Positions 1 through 9,780 of a DNA stretch of 10,422 bases are shown here, piece after piece. Position 1 is the first letter of the stretch. Every line of letters starts with the position of its first letter. Made by a program: the position numbers and the translations under genes. This DNA comes from SURF-32 sp964648365. Its GTDB lineage: Bacteria; Planctomycetota; Phycisphaerae; UBA1845. Where the stretch lies: assembly GCA_964648365.1 (NCBI GenBank), contig CAZYLK010000203.1, positions 1 through 10,422 of the forward strand, in the 5' to 3' direction. Below the pieces are notes generated by a model. It did no database searches. It saw nothing but the letters and a program-made list of their open reading frames with translations, and was not told where the DNA came from.

Positions 1-2033
1 TTGTTGCTGGTGTTGGAGTGATTGCCCATCACGTACACCGCGCCGCCGTCCAGTTCCGCCTCGTTGCTGTGAAAATAGCAGCGCTGGACATGGAACAGGT
101 TGGCGCCCAGGGTTGGTGCATTGCCGATATAGACCGCGCCGCCTGCCGCCGCGGACGTGTTGCCGTCGAACGTACAGCCGACGATGGAAGCGGGTTCCGT
201 CCCGTCCACTTCCAAGACCCAATTCCCTCGCATGAGAATCGCGCCGCCGCCATACTCGCCGTCGGCGCCGGCGTCGTAGAAGGTGACGGCGTTGTCTGTA
301 AACGTACTATCGGTGACGGTGAGTCCCACCGGGTGCTGCGCCCCAATGGTGCCTCCAATGCCCCCGATAGCGCCGCCCCCGTAGAACTCGGCGGTGTCCG
401 GCGGGTCCGTCCAGGCGGTCCCGGCAAAGTTGCCGTCGAACTCGCAGCCGTAGACGGTACAGTTGGACTCCAGACCCACGTGGATCCCCCCGCCGCTTGT
501 CAGGCTCACGTTGCGGTTAAACGTACAATCCTCGAAGGCGGCGGTTCCCGTGTTGAGCGCCAGGTTGACGGCCCCTCCCGCGCCGCTGAGATTGTTGCTG
601 AACGTACAGTCGGCAAATTGCGGATTTGCCGGCTCGTCGTTTGAATTGCGATAGACGATCGCTACCGGCGCCCAGTCTGCGCCGTTCGTCCTGGTGTTTT
701 TCGCGCGCCCCCAACCCTTCGGGGACTGCCCCGGAGTGCCGAGGTCGCAAACGTTGGACTCAAAAATGCAATTGCTGAACGAAGGAGAGGTTTCCGGCTG
801 GCCGTCGCCGGGGCAGGAAATGTAAACTGCGGCCCCACCATTCGGGGAAGCAAAATAGCGCGTGAAGTTGTACTGGAATCTGCAATTGGCTACCTGCGGC
901 TCTGCGCGCTCCGCGAATAGTCCTGATCCGTGAAGTCCGAACCCGAACTCTATTCTGAAACCATCGAGAACCGTTGTCGCACCGACGTCGTCGGCGGTTA
1001 CAATATGTGAGGTGTTGTCGGTAGCCCCGCCGGACTGCCCGACGTTGAAGACACGGTGTACCCGCGTCTCGTCCACATCGTCACCGTCCAGGTCGTAGTA
1101 AGCCCAGCACTTGCCGTCCTCAAATACCCCCTGGTAGTCAGCGTTTTCACAGGTCGTTTCGTCGAGCGCGGCATATCGGTGGATGTCTCCGCTCAAAACC
1201 GACCATGCGGTCTGGTCCGACGTGTCGCGCTCGCCGAGCGTGCTCTCCGTTCCGTCGAAAGCACCGTAGAGAGCGACGCCGTCGCAGAGCGTGAACGTGT
1301 CGGCAGGATCGTTCGTATCACCCGAGGCGGATTCGTCGGGGTAGTAGCTGCCGCTGGCGACCCAGACCTCATGGCGTGCCTCTCTTGTGCAGCCGCACGT
1401 TTCCTCCAGCGCATCAGTCAGGTATGGGAAGGCGTCCGTCCAACTGGAACCGTCGTCTGCGCCGGTAGCGTCATCATCGACGTAGATGTGCTCTCGGCCG
1501 ATGCGGGTGACCGTGACATCCATCGGATCTCCAGTGCAGGACCCGCCTGGAGCTCCGTTGTCACACAGATATCCGTCTGGATTGCCAAACAGCAGGTAGG
1601 CGGCGCCAGCCGGGACGACCACGCGGACATTGTCGGATGCGTCGCACGTAGATTCGTTAATCTCCATGTCGGCATCGGTAATGCAGTTGCACGCGTTGTG
1701 GGGTTGTATCGTGGCCCAACTGCCGTCGGGGGCTTTGGCGCGAATCTGATTATACGGTGGGCTGTTGTTCTCGGCGAACGTGCCCATCAACGTCGCCTGG
1801 CAAGGGTATCCCGTGCCCCAACTGACGTAGCCGCTCCGTGTGATTTCAATGACGTCTCCGCTCGATATGCCCTCGGAAGACAGGTCAAAAATCGTCGGGG
1901 CGGATCCGCAAGCTTGACCCTTATAATCTGCCTTGGGATCCACTGACTTGATCGTTCCCGCGCTTGCCGTTTCCGCGATGCACGCGGAAACCGTCAGTGC
2001 CAGAACGCGCAACAATCGATCTTGCCTCTGCAT
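1..2033 (-). CDS. Secreted right-handed beta-helix (Pmp-like repeat) protein, 3' end outside window
   Basis: Reading the minus strand from an ATG at 2033 gives 677 codons with no stop before the window edge, so the C-terminus is missing. A GGAGG Shine-Dalgarno (complement of 2041-2045) lies 7 nt before the ATG. Residues 1-25 are a Sec signal peptide (hydrophobic LLRVLALTVSACIA, then cleavage after ASA). Residues ~26-175 form a domain I cannot name. A YVDDDATGADDGSSW segment at ~184-198 opens the beta-helix, as in many planctomycete surface proteins. Eight FxxN motifs follow, with F at 386, 424, 478, 505, 532, 578, 622 and 654, seven of them preceded by C-x. GGA(V/I) or GGG(A/I) motifs at ~486, 514, 552, 595, 631 and 663 complete the polymorphic-outer-membrane-protein pattern. 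The likely role is an exported surface or adhesin-like beta-helix; the ligand is unknown. An autotransporter or sorting domain, if present, would lie beyond the window. Confidence 0.88.
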   Translation of the reverse strand, partial: MQRQDRLLRVLALTVSACIAETASAGTIKSVDPKADYKGQACGSAPTIFDLSSEGISSGDVIEITRSGYVSWGTGYPCQATLMGTFAENNSPPYNQIRAKAPDGSWATIQPHNACNCITDADMEINESTCDASDNVRVVVPAGAAYLLFGNPDGYLCDNGAPGGSCTGDPMDVTVTRIGREHIYVDDDATGADDGSSWTDAFPYLTDALEETCGCTREARHEVWVASGSYYPDESASGDTNDPADTFTLCDGVALYGAFDGTESTLGERDTSDQTAWSVLSGDIHRYAALDETTCENADYQGVFEDGKCWAYYDLDGDDVDETRVHRVFNVGQSGGATDNTSHIVTADDVGATTVLDGFRIEFGFGLHGSGLFAERAEPQVANCRFQYNFTRYFASPNGGAAVYISCPGDGQPETSPSFSNCIFESNVCDLGTPGQSPKGWGRAKNTRTNGADWAPVAIVYRNSNDEPANPQFADCTFSNNLSGAGGAVNLALNTGTAAFEDCTFNRNVSLTSGGGIHVGLESNCTVYGCEFDGNFAGTAWTDPPDTAEFYGGGAIGGIGGTIGAQHPVGLTVTDSTFTDNAVTFYDAGADGEYGGGAILMRGNWVLEVDGTEPASIVGCTFDGNTSAAAGGAVYIGNAPTLGANLFHVQRCYFHSNEAELDGGAVYVMGNHSNTSN

Positions 2034-2389
2034 GTTCGTGCCTCCAATTGGGTTGGACCGTGCTCCTCTGAGCCAAGGCGCTTACGGCACCCTCACTCGG
2101 GCGGGGGCTGCGGTTTGTGCTCACTCTATCGGAAACCGCCAGCGCTCCGCATTGGGGGGGAATGCTCATTTTCGCCAGCGTGCGAGTTTTTTTTCGCTGG
2201 GTCTCATCAACCACCGGCTCCAGGCACCGCAAGTAACAGAATTGTGCGAACTGTCCAGTTCCCCCATTTTGCCGTTATCATGCAACATTTGAGGCTGGCA
2301 AGGTAAACGGGGGATTCACGGTACGAGTTCGCTGTGGTCGGACGATGCCGCCCGGTGTGAGCAAATCCCTGGTGCCGAGAGGAGATTCG
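2034..2389. other. Intergenic spacer upstream of the beta-helix gene
   Basis: This 356-bp stretch separates the stop of the PPDK fragment from the start of the beta-helix gene, both on the minus strand. It should hold the promoter of the beta-helix gene, but I see no convincing -35/-10 pair. It contains a G7 run at 2154-2160, an A8 run on the minus strand (T8 on the plus strand near 2188-2195), and a 14-bp inverted repeat GAACTG-TC-CAGTTC at 2248-2261. No hairpin followed by a T-run is evident as a terminator. Short ORFs here have no family resemblance. Confidence 0.5.
2041..2045 (-). promoter_or_regulatory. Shine-Dalgarno site of the beta-helix gene
   Basis: On the minus strand GGAGG stands 7 nt before the ATG at 2033. 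It fixes the start directly ahead of the signal peptide. Confidence 0.7.
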
Positions 2390-2866
2390 TCATCCCCGCA
2401 CGGTCCGCTTGCCGGTACGTCCGCGCGTTGCCTTTTTGGTCTTCGCTGTAGGTCTAACCTGGGAATTACGACTCCCCTTCGTCGCCTTTGTCCGTGTCGC
2501 GGAATTTGTCGGCTTCGCTGCCTTTGCGGCTTTGCCGCTTTTCCCCTTCTTCCCCCCCCCCGCGTCCACGGCCGCCTGCGCCGCCACCAGCCGGGCGATC
2601 GGCACGCGGAAGGGGCTGCATGAGACATAGTCGAGGCCGACTTGCTGGAAGAAGCGGATGGAGGCGGGGTCGCCGCCGTGTTCGCCGCAGACGCCTAGTT
2701 TGATTTTGGGGCGGGTCTTACGGCCCAGTTCGACGGCCATGGCGACCAGTTTGCCGACGCCGTCGGTGTCGATGGACTGGAACGGGTCGGCGCCGAAGAC
2801 GCCGGCTTTTTCTTCGTCGACGACTTCGGGCAGGAGGCGGGCGGAACTGTCGTGGGAGCGCACCAT
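2390..2866 (-). CDS. Truncated second copy of PPDK C-terminus (158 aa), gene fragment
   Basis: The protein matches residues ~858-957 of the PPDK encoded next door. From the VDEEKAGVF segment to AAQAAV only three residues differ in about 85 (G/P, K/Q, T/A). The first 15 residues are much more diverged. It keeps the GVCGEHGG loop with the Cys that acts as proton donor in the PEP/pyruvate domain of PPDK. It lacks the ATP-grasp domain, the phosphohistidine domain and most of the TIM barrel, so it cannot be a working dikinase alone. After the conserved part comes a ~58-residue basic tail rich in K, R, T and A, similar in composition but not in sequence to the tail of intact PPDK. The reading frame has its own ATG, with a weak GGTGA 7-11 nt upstream, 10 bp after the stop of the preceding ORF, so coupled translation is possible. 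A G10 run on the coding strand (2552-2561) is slippage-prone. It is either a decaying duplicate or a small expressed protein. Confidence 0.75.
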   Translation of the reverse strand: MVRSHDSSARLLPEVVDEEKAGVFGADPFQSIDTDGVGKLVAMAVELGRKTRPKIKLGVCGEHGGDPASIRFFQQVGLDYVSCSPFRVPIARLVAAQAAVDAGGGKKGKSGKAAKAAKPTNSATRTKATKGSRNSQVRPTAKTKKATRGRTGKRTVRG

Positions 2867-2876
2867 GGTCGTTCAC

Positions 2877-3395
2877 CTAGCCGGTGCGATCCACCGCGAT
2901 GCCGAACCTCTGACACAATTCTTGAAACGAAATCCGTTGGCCATCAGCCTCGAGCGGATCCTCGAGCGGTAGCCCGTCCTCCTTCATTCCGCGTTGCTGG
3001 TACTTCAGGACGAGAAGCAATTGCCGTCGGTTGTCAAGCTGTCCAGCATTTGCCTCTCGGACGGCTGCCATGTCTTCCTCATCGATTTCCTGGTAGTCTG
3101 AAACGTAACATGCAGCCGTCTGGTGTACCTTAGCCTGCTCCTCATGGAATTGGATCTTCCGTGCGAGTGCCCAACGAATGGCCTTTTTTGGGAACGGCAG
3201 TTCGCTGGCGTCAGGGATGTTCTGGCTACGATCTGCCCGTCGCGATAGAACCTCAGTGAATGCCGCTACAATATTGTCGGCGGCGGCTTCTGCGAGGTTT
3301 TTTGGACAGGCCTCTAACCACGCTTGTAGATCCCGGTCGGGCAAGTCTGCCGGCGGTGCGACGGATGCCTGACGTCTCCTGATCCATCGAAACAT
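2877..3395 (-). CDS. Hypothetical protein, 172 aa, between the two ppdK copies
   Basis: I do not recognise this protein. The ATG at 3395 has a strong GGAGG (complement of 3405-3409) nine bases upstream, and the frame ends with TAG at 2877-2879, which supports a real gene. It has no signal peptide or membrane segment. The N-terminus is basic (MFRWIRRR); the rest is mostly polar and looks helical, with an acidic middle (YQEIDEEDMAAVREA, ~100-115), a hydrophobic patch (RRQLLLVLKY, ~123-132) and an acidic stretch near the end (KEDGLPLEDPLEADG). It has no homology to PPDK. It starts 79 bp after the ppdK stop and ends 10 bp before the PPDK fragment, so all three could share a transcript. A cytoplasmic protein is likely; nothing visible shows its role. 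Confidence 0.7.
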   Translation of the reverse strand: MFRWIRRRQASVAPPADLPDRDLQAWLEACPKNLAEAAADNIVAAFTEVLSRRADRSQNIPDASELPFPKKAIRWALARKIQFHEEQAKVHQTAACYVSDYQEIDEEDMAAVREANAGQLDNRRQLLLVLKYQQRGMKEDGLPLEDPLEADGQRISFQELCQRFGIAVDRTG

Positions 3396-3474
3396 GGTCC
3401 GGAACCTCCGTCACACGACGGCACCCTCACGTCATTCTCAGGGGCGACAGCGAAGGCGATGTAACCACTTTACC

Positions 3475-6522
<3,048 letters not shown>

Positions 6523-6764
6523 TTGAGTTATCCGTAAGGGAGTGCATGAAAACCGCTACCGCGCCAGTCGTTGAGGATACGAATGGGGTTTGGAGGCGTC
6601 AAACGGGGGACCAAGCGTGGGAAGGCACGAAGGCACGAAGGCACGAAGGGGGTAGAAAGCACGGAGCCACGAAGCCACGGAGGGGAAGAGAGGTACGGAG
6701 GCCCTCAGAGCCCCGGCATTCATGTCGGGAGTGTTTGGAGGGGTGCGTTCTTCCCGTGGGTCGC
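6523..6764. other. Spacer between lipoprotein gene and ppdK
   Basis: This 242-bp gap lies between the lipoprotein stop and the ppdK start on the same strand. It carries short tandem repeats (see 6621-6684) and an imperfect hairpin around 6714-6731 (CCCGGC, loop ATTCAT, GTCGGG) with no T-run. The ppdK promoter presumably lies here, but I could not identify a convincing -35/-10 pair. Confidence 0.4.
6621..6684. repeat. Short tandem repeat, GAAGGCAC units and degenerate relatives
   Basis: Three perfect copies of the octamer GAAGGCAC occupy 6621-6644, followed by a partial copy. After a short gap come degenerate relatives (AAAGCAC, GGAGCCAC, GAAGCCAC, GGAG) to about 6684. All lie between the lipoprotein gene and ppdK, outside any supported coding region. 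Repeats of this ACGAAGG/ACGGAGG kind recur in intergenic DNA of planctomycete-like genomes as far as I recall. No function is implied by the sequence. Confidence 0.75.
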
Positions 6765-7628
6765 CTACGGTGTCGCCGTCGAGGGGGCGTGGCTGGCGCG
6801 GGGGCAGATCATCAGGATGGTCTCCCACAGGGTTCCGCCCGCACGATAGGTCAGAAACCGGTTGCCCAGCAGGTAGTCCTTTTCGGTTTCCTTGCCGGCG
6901 CCGATCACGACGAACTGGCCGGCTTCCACTGAGAGCGACGAGACGAGATCCTGGAAAACGACGAACGCGGGCTGAGGTTGTGCCCCGGACAGCGGATCCC
7001 ACGCGGCGGAACTCTCCGGCGGCACGACCGCCGGCCCGACGCTGAGGGTGGTCCGCAGACGGCTCGGCTGCCGCCACTCGTAGTCGAACACAATCGCCTT
7101 GTCCCCGTCGCGCAGCGTCCCGCCCGAGGCGGCGCCGGAACGGTCGAAACAGAAATACTCCTGCGGCGCGTCGATGGCGGCGATTTTGATGATCAGCGGA
7201 GCGCCCGTCCGGACCGCCTGCCGACCCTGCGTCATACGGGCGTCGACGGACTCGATCAGCGTCCGCAGTGCCGGCAGTGCGCCCTCCGGCGCCACGCCCA
7301 CGCGCAAGCCGTTGCGGGCCAGTAGGATGAGATGCTCCGTATCGGCCCGTAGTTCATCGACATGGTTCCACAGCTTCAGTGCATGCCGCTCGGGCGCGAC
7401 GGGCAGATCGAGCCGATAGACGTCGAACTCCAGATGGGCGATCTGAACGCGGTCTGATCCCGGCGCGGCCGCGGCACTGACCGGGCCGGGCGAGGCGGAC
7501 TGACCAGGCGCCGATTCACCGTGAACCGACTCCTGTCGCCCCCACGGCCAGCCCCACGTCGTCCCGGCGCCGTCACAACCCGTGACGAGCGTTGCCAGAA
7601 CTGCACTGGCGGCGATCCGCCGCCACAC
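6765..7628 (-). CDS. Putative lipoprotein of unknown function (~287 aa)
   Basis: The frame stays open upstream to a GTG at 7787, but the signal peptide decides the start. The GTG at 7628 has GAGG (complement of 7635-7638) 6 nt upstream and gives MWRRIAASAVLATLVTGC, a compact lipoprotein signal with lipobox LVTG-Cys18. A GTG at 7640 would add four residues (VRRG) and is also possible. After Cys18 comes a Gly/Ser/Ala/Pro-rich linker (~19-60), then a domain starting near VQIAHLEFDVYRLDLPV. This includes a segment reading LLARNGLRVGVAPEGALPALRTLIES and ends with a conserved-looking stretch, FVVIGAGKETEKDYLLGNRFLTYRAGG. I recognise no enzyme motif. It is likely anchored to a membrane, with the soluble part outside the cytoplasm. 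It runs divergently from the pfkB-thpR-recA cluster and in the same direction as ppdK, 242 bp away, so co-transcription with ppdK is uncertain. Confidence 0.75.
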   Translation of the reverse strand: MWRRIAASAVLATLVTGCDGAGTTWGWPWGRQESVHGESAPGQSASPGPVSAAAAPGSDRVQIAHLEFDVYRLDLPVAPERHALKLWNHVDELRADTEHLILLARNGLRVGVAPEGALPALRTLIESVDARMTQGRQAVRTGAPLIIKIAAIDAPQEYFCFDRSGAASGGTLRDGDKAIVFDYEWRQPSRLRTTLSVGPAVVPPESSAAWDPLSGAQPQPAFVVFQDLVSSLSVEAGQFVVIGAGKETEKDYLLGNRFLTYRAGGTLWETILMICPRASHAPSTATP

Positions 7629-7864
7629 GCCGCGCCTCACAGCCGCTATTCGGCTGCGCGTCGGCAGAGGTGCAGAGGCCTGTCGAAATGGCGGACTGGT
7701 ACTGAAGAGTGGGCGTCTCACCGGTACGCATGATAACGTCACGCCCCGCGCAGGCGAGTGATTGGATCGGCGCCCGCCGGGACACACTGGCCGGGGTTCC
7801 GCGCGTGGTTTGCGGGCGCTCTGGGGGGCGGCGCAAAAAACCTAACATTTCCAGAACTTTTTTC

Positions 7865-7893
7865 TTGCCCTGGCTCGATAAATGGGGTAGAAG
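7865..7893 (+). promoter_or_regulatory. Candidate sigma70-type promoter of pfkB
   Basis: TTGCCC (7865-7870) and TAGAAG (7888-7893) are separated by 17 bp and preceded by a T6-containing AT-rich patch. They lie about 90 bp before the pfkB start. The match to consensus is partial, so this is only a candidate. Confidence 0.3.
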
Positions 7894-7973
7894 GGTACAT
7901 GGCGGGGCTGGTGCTGCCCGCGGCAGCCCGTCCGCCGCCGGTTCGGAAGCGGATTCGCCGTCAGATAGCCCTC

Positions 7974-7979
7974 GGAGGA
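7974..7979 (+). promoter_or_regulatory. Shine-Dalgarno site fixing the pfkB start
   Basis: GGAGGA lies 3 nt before ATG 7983. The spacing is short (about 5 nt when counted from the core GGAG) but the site is strong. It supports this start over the in-frame GTG at 7758. Confidence 0.65.
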
Positions 7980-7982
7980 ACC

Positions 7983-8888
7983 ATGTCACTACTCGTCACC
8001 GGCAGCGTCGCGTTCGACAGCGTCACCACCCCCTTCGGGCGGGTGGAGGACGTGCTGGGCGGCACGGCCGTCTACTTTTCCCTGGCGGCGTCGTACTTCG
8101 TGCCCGTGCGCCTCGTGGCCGTCGTGGGGGAGGATTTTCCCGACGAGCACTGCGAGGTCTTCCGGGGTCGCTCCGTCGACCTCGCGGGGCTGGAGGTCCG
8201 AGCCGGGGCGCAGACGTTTCGCTGGACGGGTCGATACGAAGGCGCGATGAACGAGGCCCAGACGCTCGACGTGCGGCTCAACGTTCTGGCGGATGCACCG
8301 CCGGTCGTCCCGGAGGCGTTCCGCGACAGCCGGACCGTTTTTCTCGCCAATACGCACCCGGCGCTGCAGAAGGATCTTGCCGCACAACTGACGGAGCCGG
8401 CCACCATCGTGTGCGACACGATGAACCTGTGGATCGATACGCAGCGCGAGGCCCTGCTTGACACACTGGCCATCGTCGACGGCGTGATCATCAACGACGG
8501 CGAGGCCAGGATGCTCACCGGCTGCGTGAACCTCATCGAGGCGGGTGAGCATGTGCTGGGGCTGGGGCCGCGGTTCGTGATCATTAAGAAGGGCGAGCAC
8601 GGCGCCCTGCTCATCAGCGAGGAAGGCGTGACGGCCGTCCCGGCCTACCCGGCGCGGCGCGTCTTCGACCCGACCGGCGCGGGTGACAGTTTTGCGGGCG
8701 GTTTCATGGGCTACCTGGCGTCCAAGGGGACCAGCGACGTCGGGACGCTGCGCAACGCGCTGGTTCGCGGCACGGTGACGGCGTCGTTCGCCATCGAGGA
8801 TTTTTCGATGAACCGCATGAAGACGCTGACGCGGGAGGAAATCGACCAGCGCGTGGACGAGTTCGTGCGCATGCTGCGGCTGGAGTAA
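7983..8888 (+). CDS. PfkB/ribokinase-family carbohydrate or nucleoside kinase
   Basis: The 301-aa protein has the length and fold signature of the PfkB family, which transfers phosphate from ATP to a sugar or nucleoside hydroxyl. The N-terminus SLLVTGSVAFDSV is the first beta strand. GG at 26-27 (LGGTAVYFSLAAS) is the substrate/lid glycine pair. NDGE at 171-174 is the Mg/phosphate motif (NxxE). DPTGAGDSFAGGF at 229-241 is PfkB signature 2, with catalytic Asp235 and the anion-hole GAGD. The final helices (TREEIDQRVDEFVRML) are typical. The substrate cannot be read from the sequence; the first signature is weak, and ribokinase-, adenosine- and archaeal cytidine-kinase-like enzymes share this form. 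The ATG at 7983 follows GGAGGA. It is the first gene of the plus-strand cluster, 72 bp upstream of thpR. Confidence 0.93.
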   Translation: MSLLVTGSVAFDSVTTPFGRVEDVLGGTAVYFSLAASYFVPVRLVAVVGEDFPDEHCEVFRGRSVDLAGLEVRAGAQTFRWTGRYEGAMNEAQTLDVRLNVLADAPPVVPEAFRDSRTVFLANTHPALQKDLAAQLTEPATIVCDTMNLWIDTQREALLDTLAIVDGVIINDGEARMLTGCVNLIEAGEHVLGLGPRFVIIKKGEHGALLISEEGVTAVPAYPARRVFDPTGAGDSFAGGFMGYLASKGTSDVGTLRNALVRGTVTASFAIEDFSMNRMKTLTREEIDQRVDEFVRMLRLE

Positions 8889-8960
8889 CGCAGGCCCGCG
8901 GGCGGGGACGATCAAGCGTCGGCTTGCACCTCGTCGCGGGCGTGGGAGCAGAGGTTCGAT

Positions 8961-9554
8961 GTGCGGCTGTTCGTGGCGTTGAAGTTGAGCACGGCGGTGG
9001 TGGCCGCGATCGCGGACGTTCGCCGGCAGTTGTCCCGCCGGCCGGCCGCCAGCCGTGTGCGCTGGACGAAGGATGATCTGCTGCACCTGACGCTGCGTTT
9101 CGTCGGCGAAGTCGAGGACGCTCGGGTGGCGGACGTTTGTGCGGCAACGGAACTGGCTGCCGGGTCTGTGGCGGCGTTTGAGGCGACTTTGGACGGCGCC
9201 GGCTGCTTCCCGGCCGAGGGTCGGGTGCGAATCGTGTGGGCCGGTATGAAGGCGGAGGCCGACTCGCTTGCGACGCTGGCCGCAGTGGTGGAGGCCGGGC
9301 TGCTGGCGGGTGGTTTTCCGCCGGAGCCGCGCGGCTTCCGCCCGCATGTGACGATCGGCCGTGTGCGTGAAGATCGCTCGCGCGGTGAGCTTCGCCGTGC
9401 GGTGGAAGCGATCGTTCCCGAGCCGATTCCGCAGCCGGTCTCGCGCATCGTGGTGATGGCGTCGGAGCTGTCGCGTGCGGGGCCGACGTACGCCGTGCTC
9501 AGTTCGCATGGCTTGGCCCCCGCAGCCTCGGCTTTCAAGCCGGGGTTGACTTAG
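8961..9554 (+). CDS. thpR: RNA 2',3'-cyclic phosphodiesterase (2H family, ThpR/LigT)
   Basis: This 197-aa protein belongs to the 2H phosphoesterase superfamily. Family members hydrolyse 2',3'-cyclic phosphate RNA ends to 2'-phosphomonoesters and can ligate tRNA half-molecules through 2'-5' bonds. Both catalytic HxTx motifs are present: HLTL at 42-45 (in LHLTLRFVGEV) and HVTI at 129-132 (in FRPHVTIGRV), 87 residues apart. The N-terminal MRLFVALKL strand is standard for the family. The start is GTG at 8961, with AGAGG 6 nt upstream; an ATG at 8959 is in another frame. The domain should end near GPTYAVLSSHGL; the final ~14 residues (PAASAFKPGLT and neighbours) are encoded by the first copy of a hairpin repeat that continues past the stop. 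Its place just before recA matches the thpR-recA pairing seen in several phyla. Confidence 0.95.
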   Translation: MRLFVALKLSTAVVAAIADVRRQLSRRPAASRVRWTKDDLLHLTLRFVGEVEDARVADVCAATELAAGSVAAFEATLDGAGCFPAEGRVRIVWAGMKAEADSLATLAAVVEAGLLAGGFPPEPRGFRPHVTIGRVREDRSRGELRRAVEAIVPEPIPQPVSRIVVMASELSRAGPTYAVLSSHGLAPAASAFKPGLT

Positions 9555-9583
9555 AGCCTCGGCTCTTAAGCCGGGGTTGACTT
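9524..9583 (+). repeat. Two 29-bp hairpin repeats, one inside the thpR 3' end
   Basis: Copies at 9524-9552 and 9555-9583 are identical at 27 of 29 positions. Each folds as CCTCGGCT / AGCCGGGG with a four-base loop (TTCA in the first, CTTA in the second). The stem has 8 pairs including one G-U. Both differences fall in the loop. The thpR stop codon begins at the last base of copy 1. There is no T-run, so a classic terminator is not indicated. Confidence 0.8.
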
Positions 9584-9626
9584 GCCGGCCCGGTAGCTGA
9601 GCTGGGATCGACGGGCGGGTCAGAGC

Positions 9627-9644
9627 CCCGGCCGGTTGGCCGGG
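9627..9644 (+). repeat. Perfect GC hairpin between the two repeat types
   Basis: CCCGGCC-GGTT-GGCCGGG is a 7-bp perfect stem with a 4-base loop. It stands directly before the tandem 29-bp units and resembles them in design but not in sequence. A weaker hairpin with wobble pairs lies at 9589-9606. Confidence 0.6.
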
Positions 9645-9646
9645 CA

Positions 9647-9766
9647 GACACCGGTTGAAAACCGGTGCCACACAGGACACCGGTTGAAAACTGGTGCTGC
9701 AGAGGACACCGGTGGAAACCCGGTGCTACACAGGATGCCGGCTGGAGACCGGTGCCACATTCAGAG
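9647..9766 (+). repeat. Four contiguous 29-bp hairpin repeats upstream of recA
   Basis: Units start at 9647, 9676, 9705 and 9734; the fourth has a slightly longer end. Unit 1 folds perfectly as CACCGGTT-GAA-AACCGGTG (8-bp stem, 3-base loop). Unit 2 has one C-to-T change that keeps pairing as G-U. Units 3 and 4 are more diverged but keep a 6-bp core stem, unit 4 through two wobble pairs. Each hairpin is followed by a GC[CT][AG]C-like linker ending in a CACAG/CAGAG form. There are no unique spacers, so this is not a CRISPR array. The last unit ends about 15 nt before the recA Shine-Dalgarno, so the hairpins lie in or next to the recA leader. Confidence 0.85.
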
Positions 9767-9780
9767 CCGGATTATTGAAG

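Larger units (their letters stand above)
7641..7982. other. Divergent intergenic region, lipoprotein / pfkB
   Basis: The region between the two divergent genes has an AT-rich patch at about 7834-7868 with A6 and T6 runs in otherwise GC-rich DNA, which is the natural place for promoters in both directions. A plus-strand promoter candidate is listed separately. Frames running through here are upstream extensions of the two flanking genes and show no conserved sequence. Confidence 0.45.

Noticed and set aside
1056..1946. A 296-codon plus-strand frame
   Set aside because: It lies opposite the beta-helix gene, whose minus-strand frame is open across the whole region with signal peptide and FxxN repeats.
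2248..2261. Palindrome GAACTG-TC-CAGTTC as a LexA/SOS or other operator
   Set aside because: The spacing between GAAC and GTTC is six, not the four of the Gram-positive-type SOS box, and six-base arms are expected by chance a few times in 10 kb.
2278..2628. A 116-codon minus-strand ORF beside the PPDK fragment
   Set aside because: It overlaps the PPDK fragment in another frame, is Arg/Pro-rich and has no homology.
7758..7982. A GTG start that would lengthen the PfkB kinase by 75 residues
   Set aside because: The extension is not kinase-like, and GGAGGA directly precedes ATG 7983, where the family N-terminus begins.
7989..9680. A 563-codon minus-strand frame across pfkB and thpR
   Set aside because: It is antisense to two conserved genes, Arg/His/Pro-rich, with no recognisable motif.
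9647..9766. CRISPR array
   Set aside because: The 29-bp units abut each other with no unique spacers and differ from one another; no cas gene is present.
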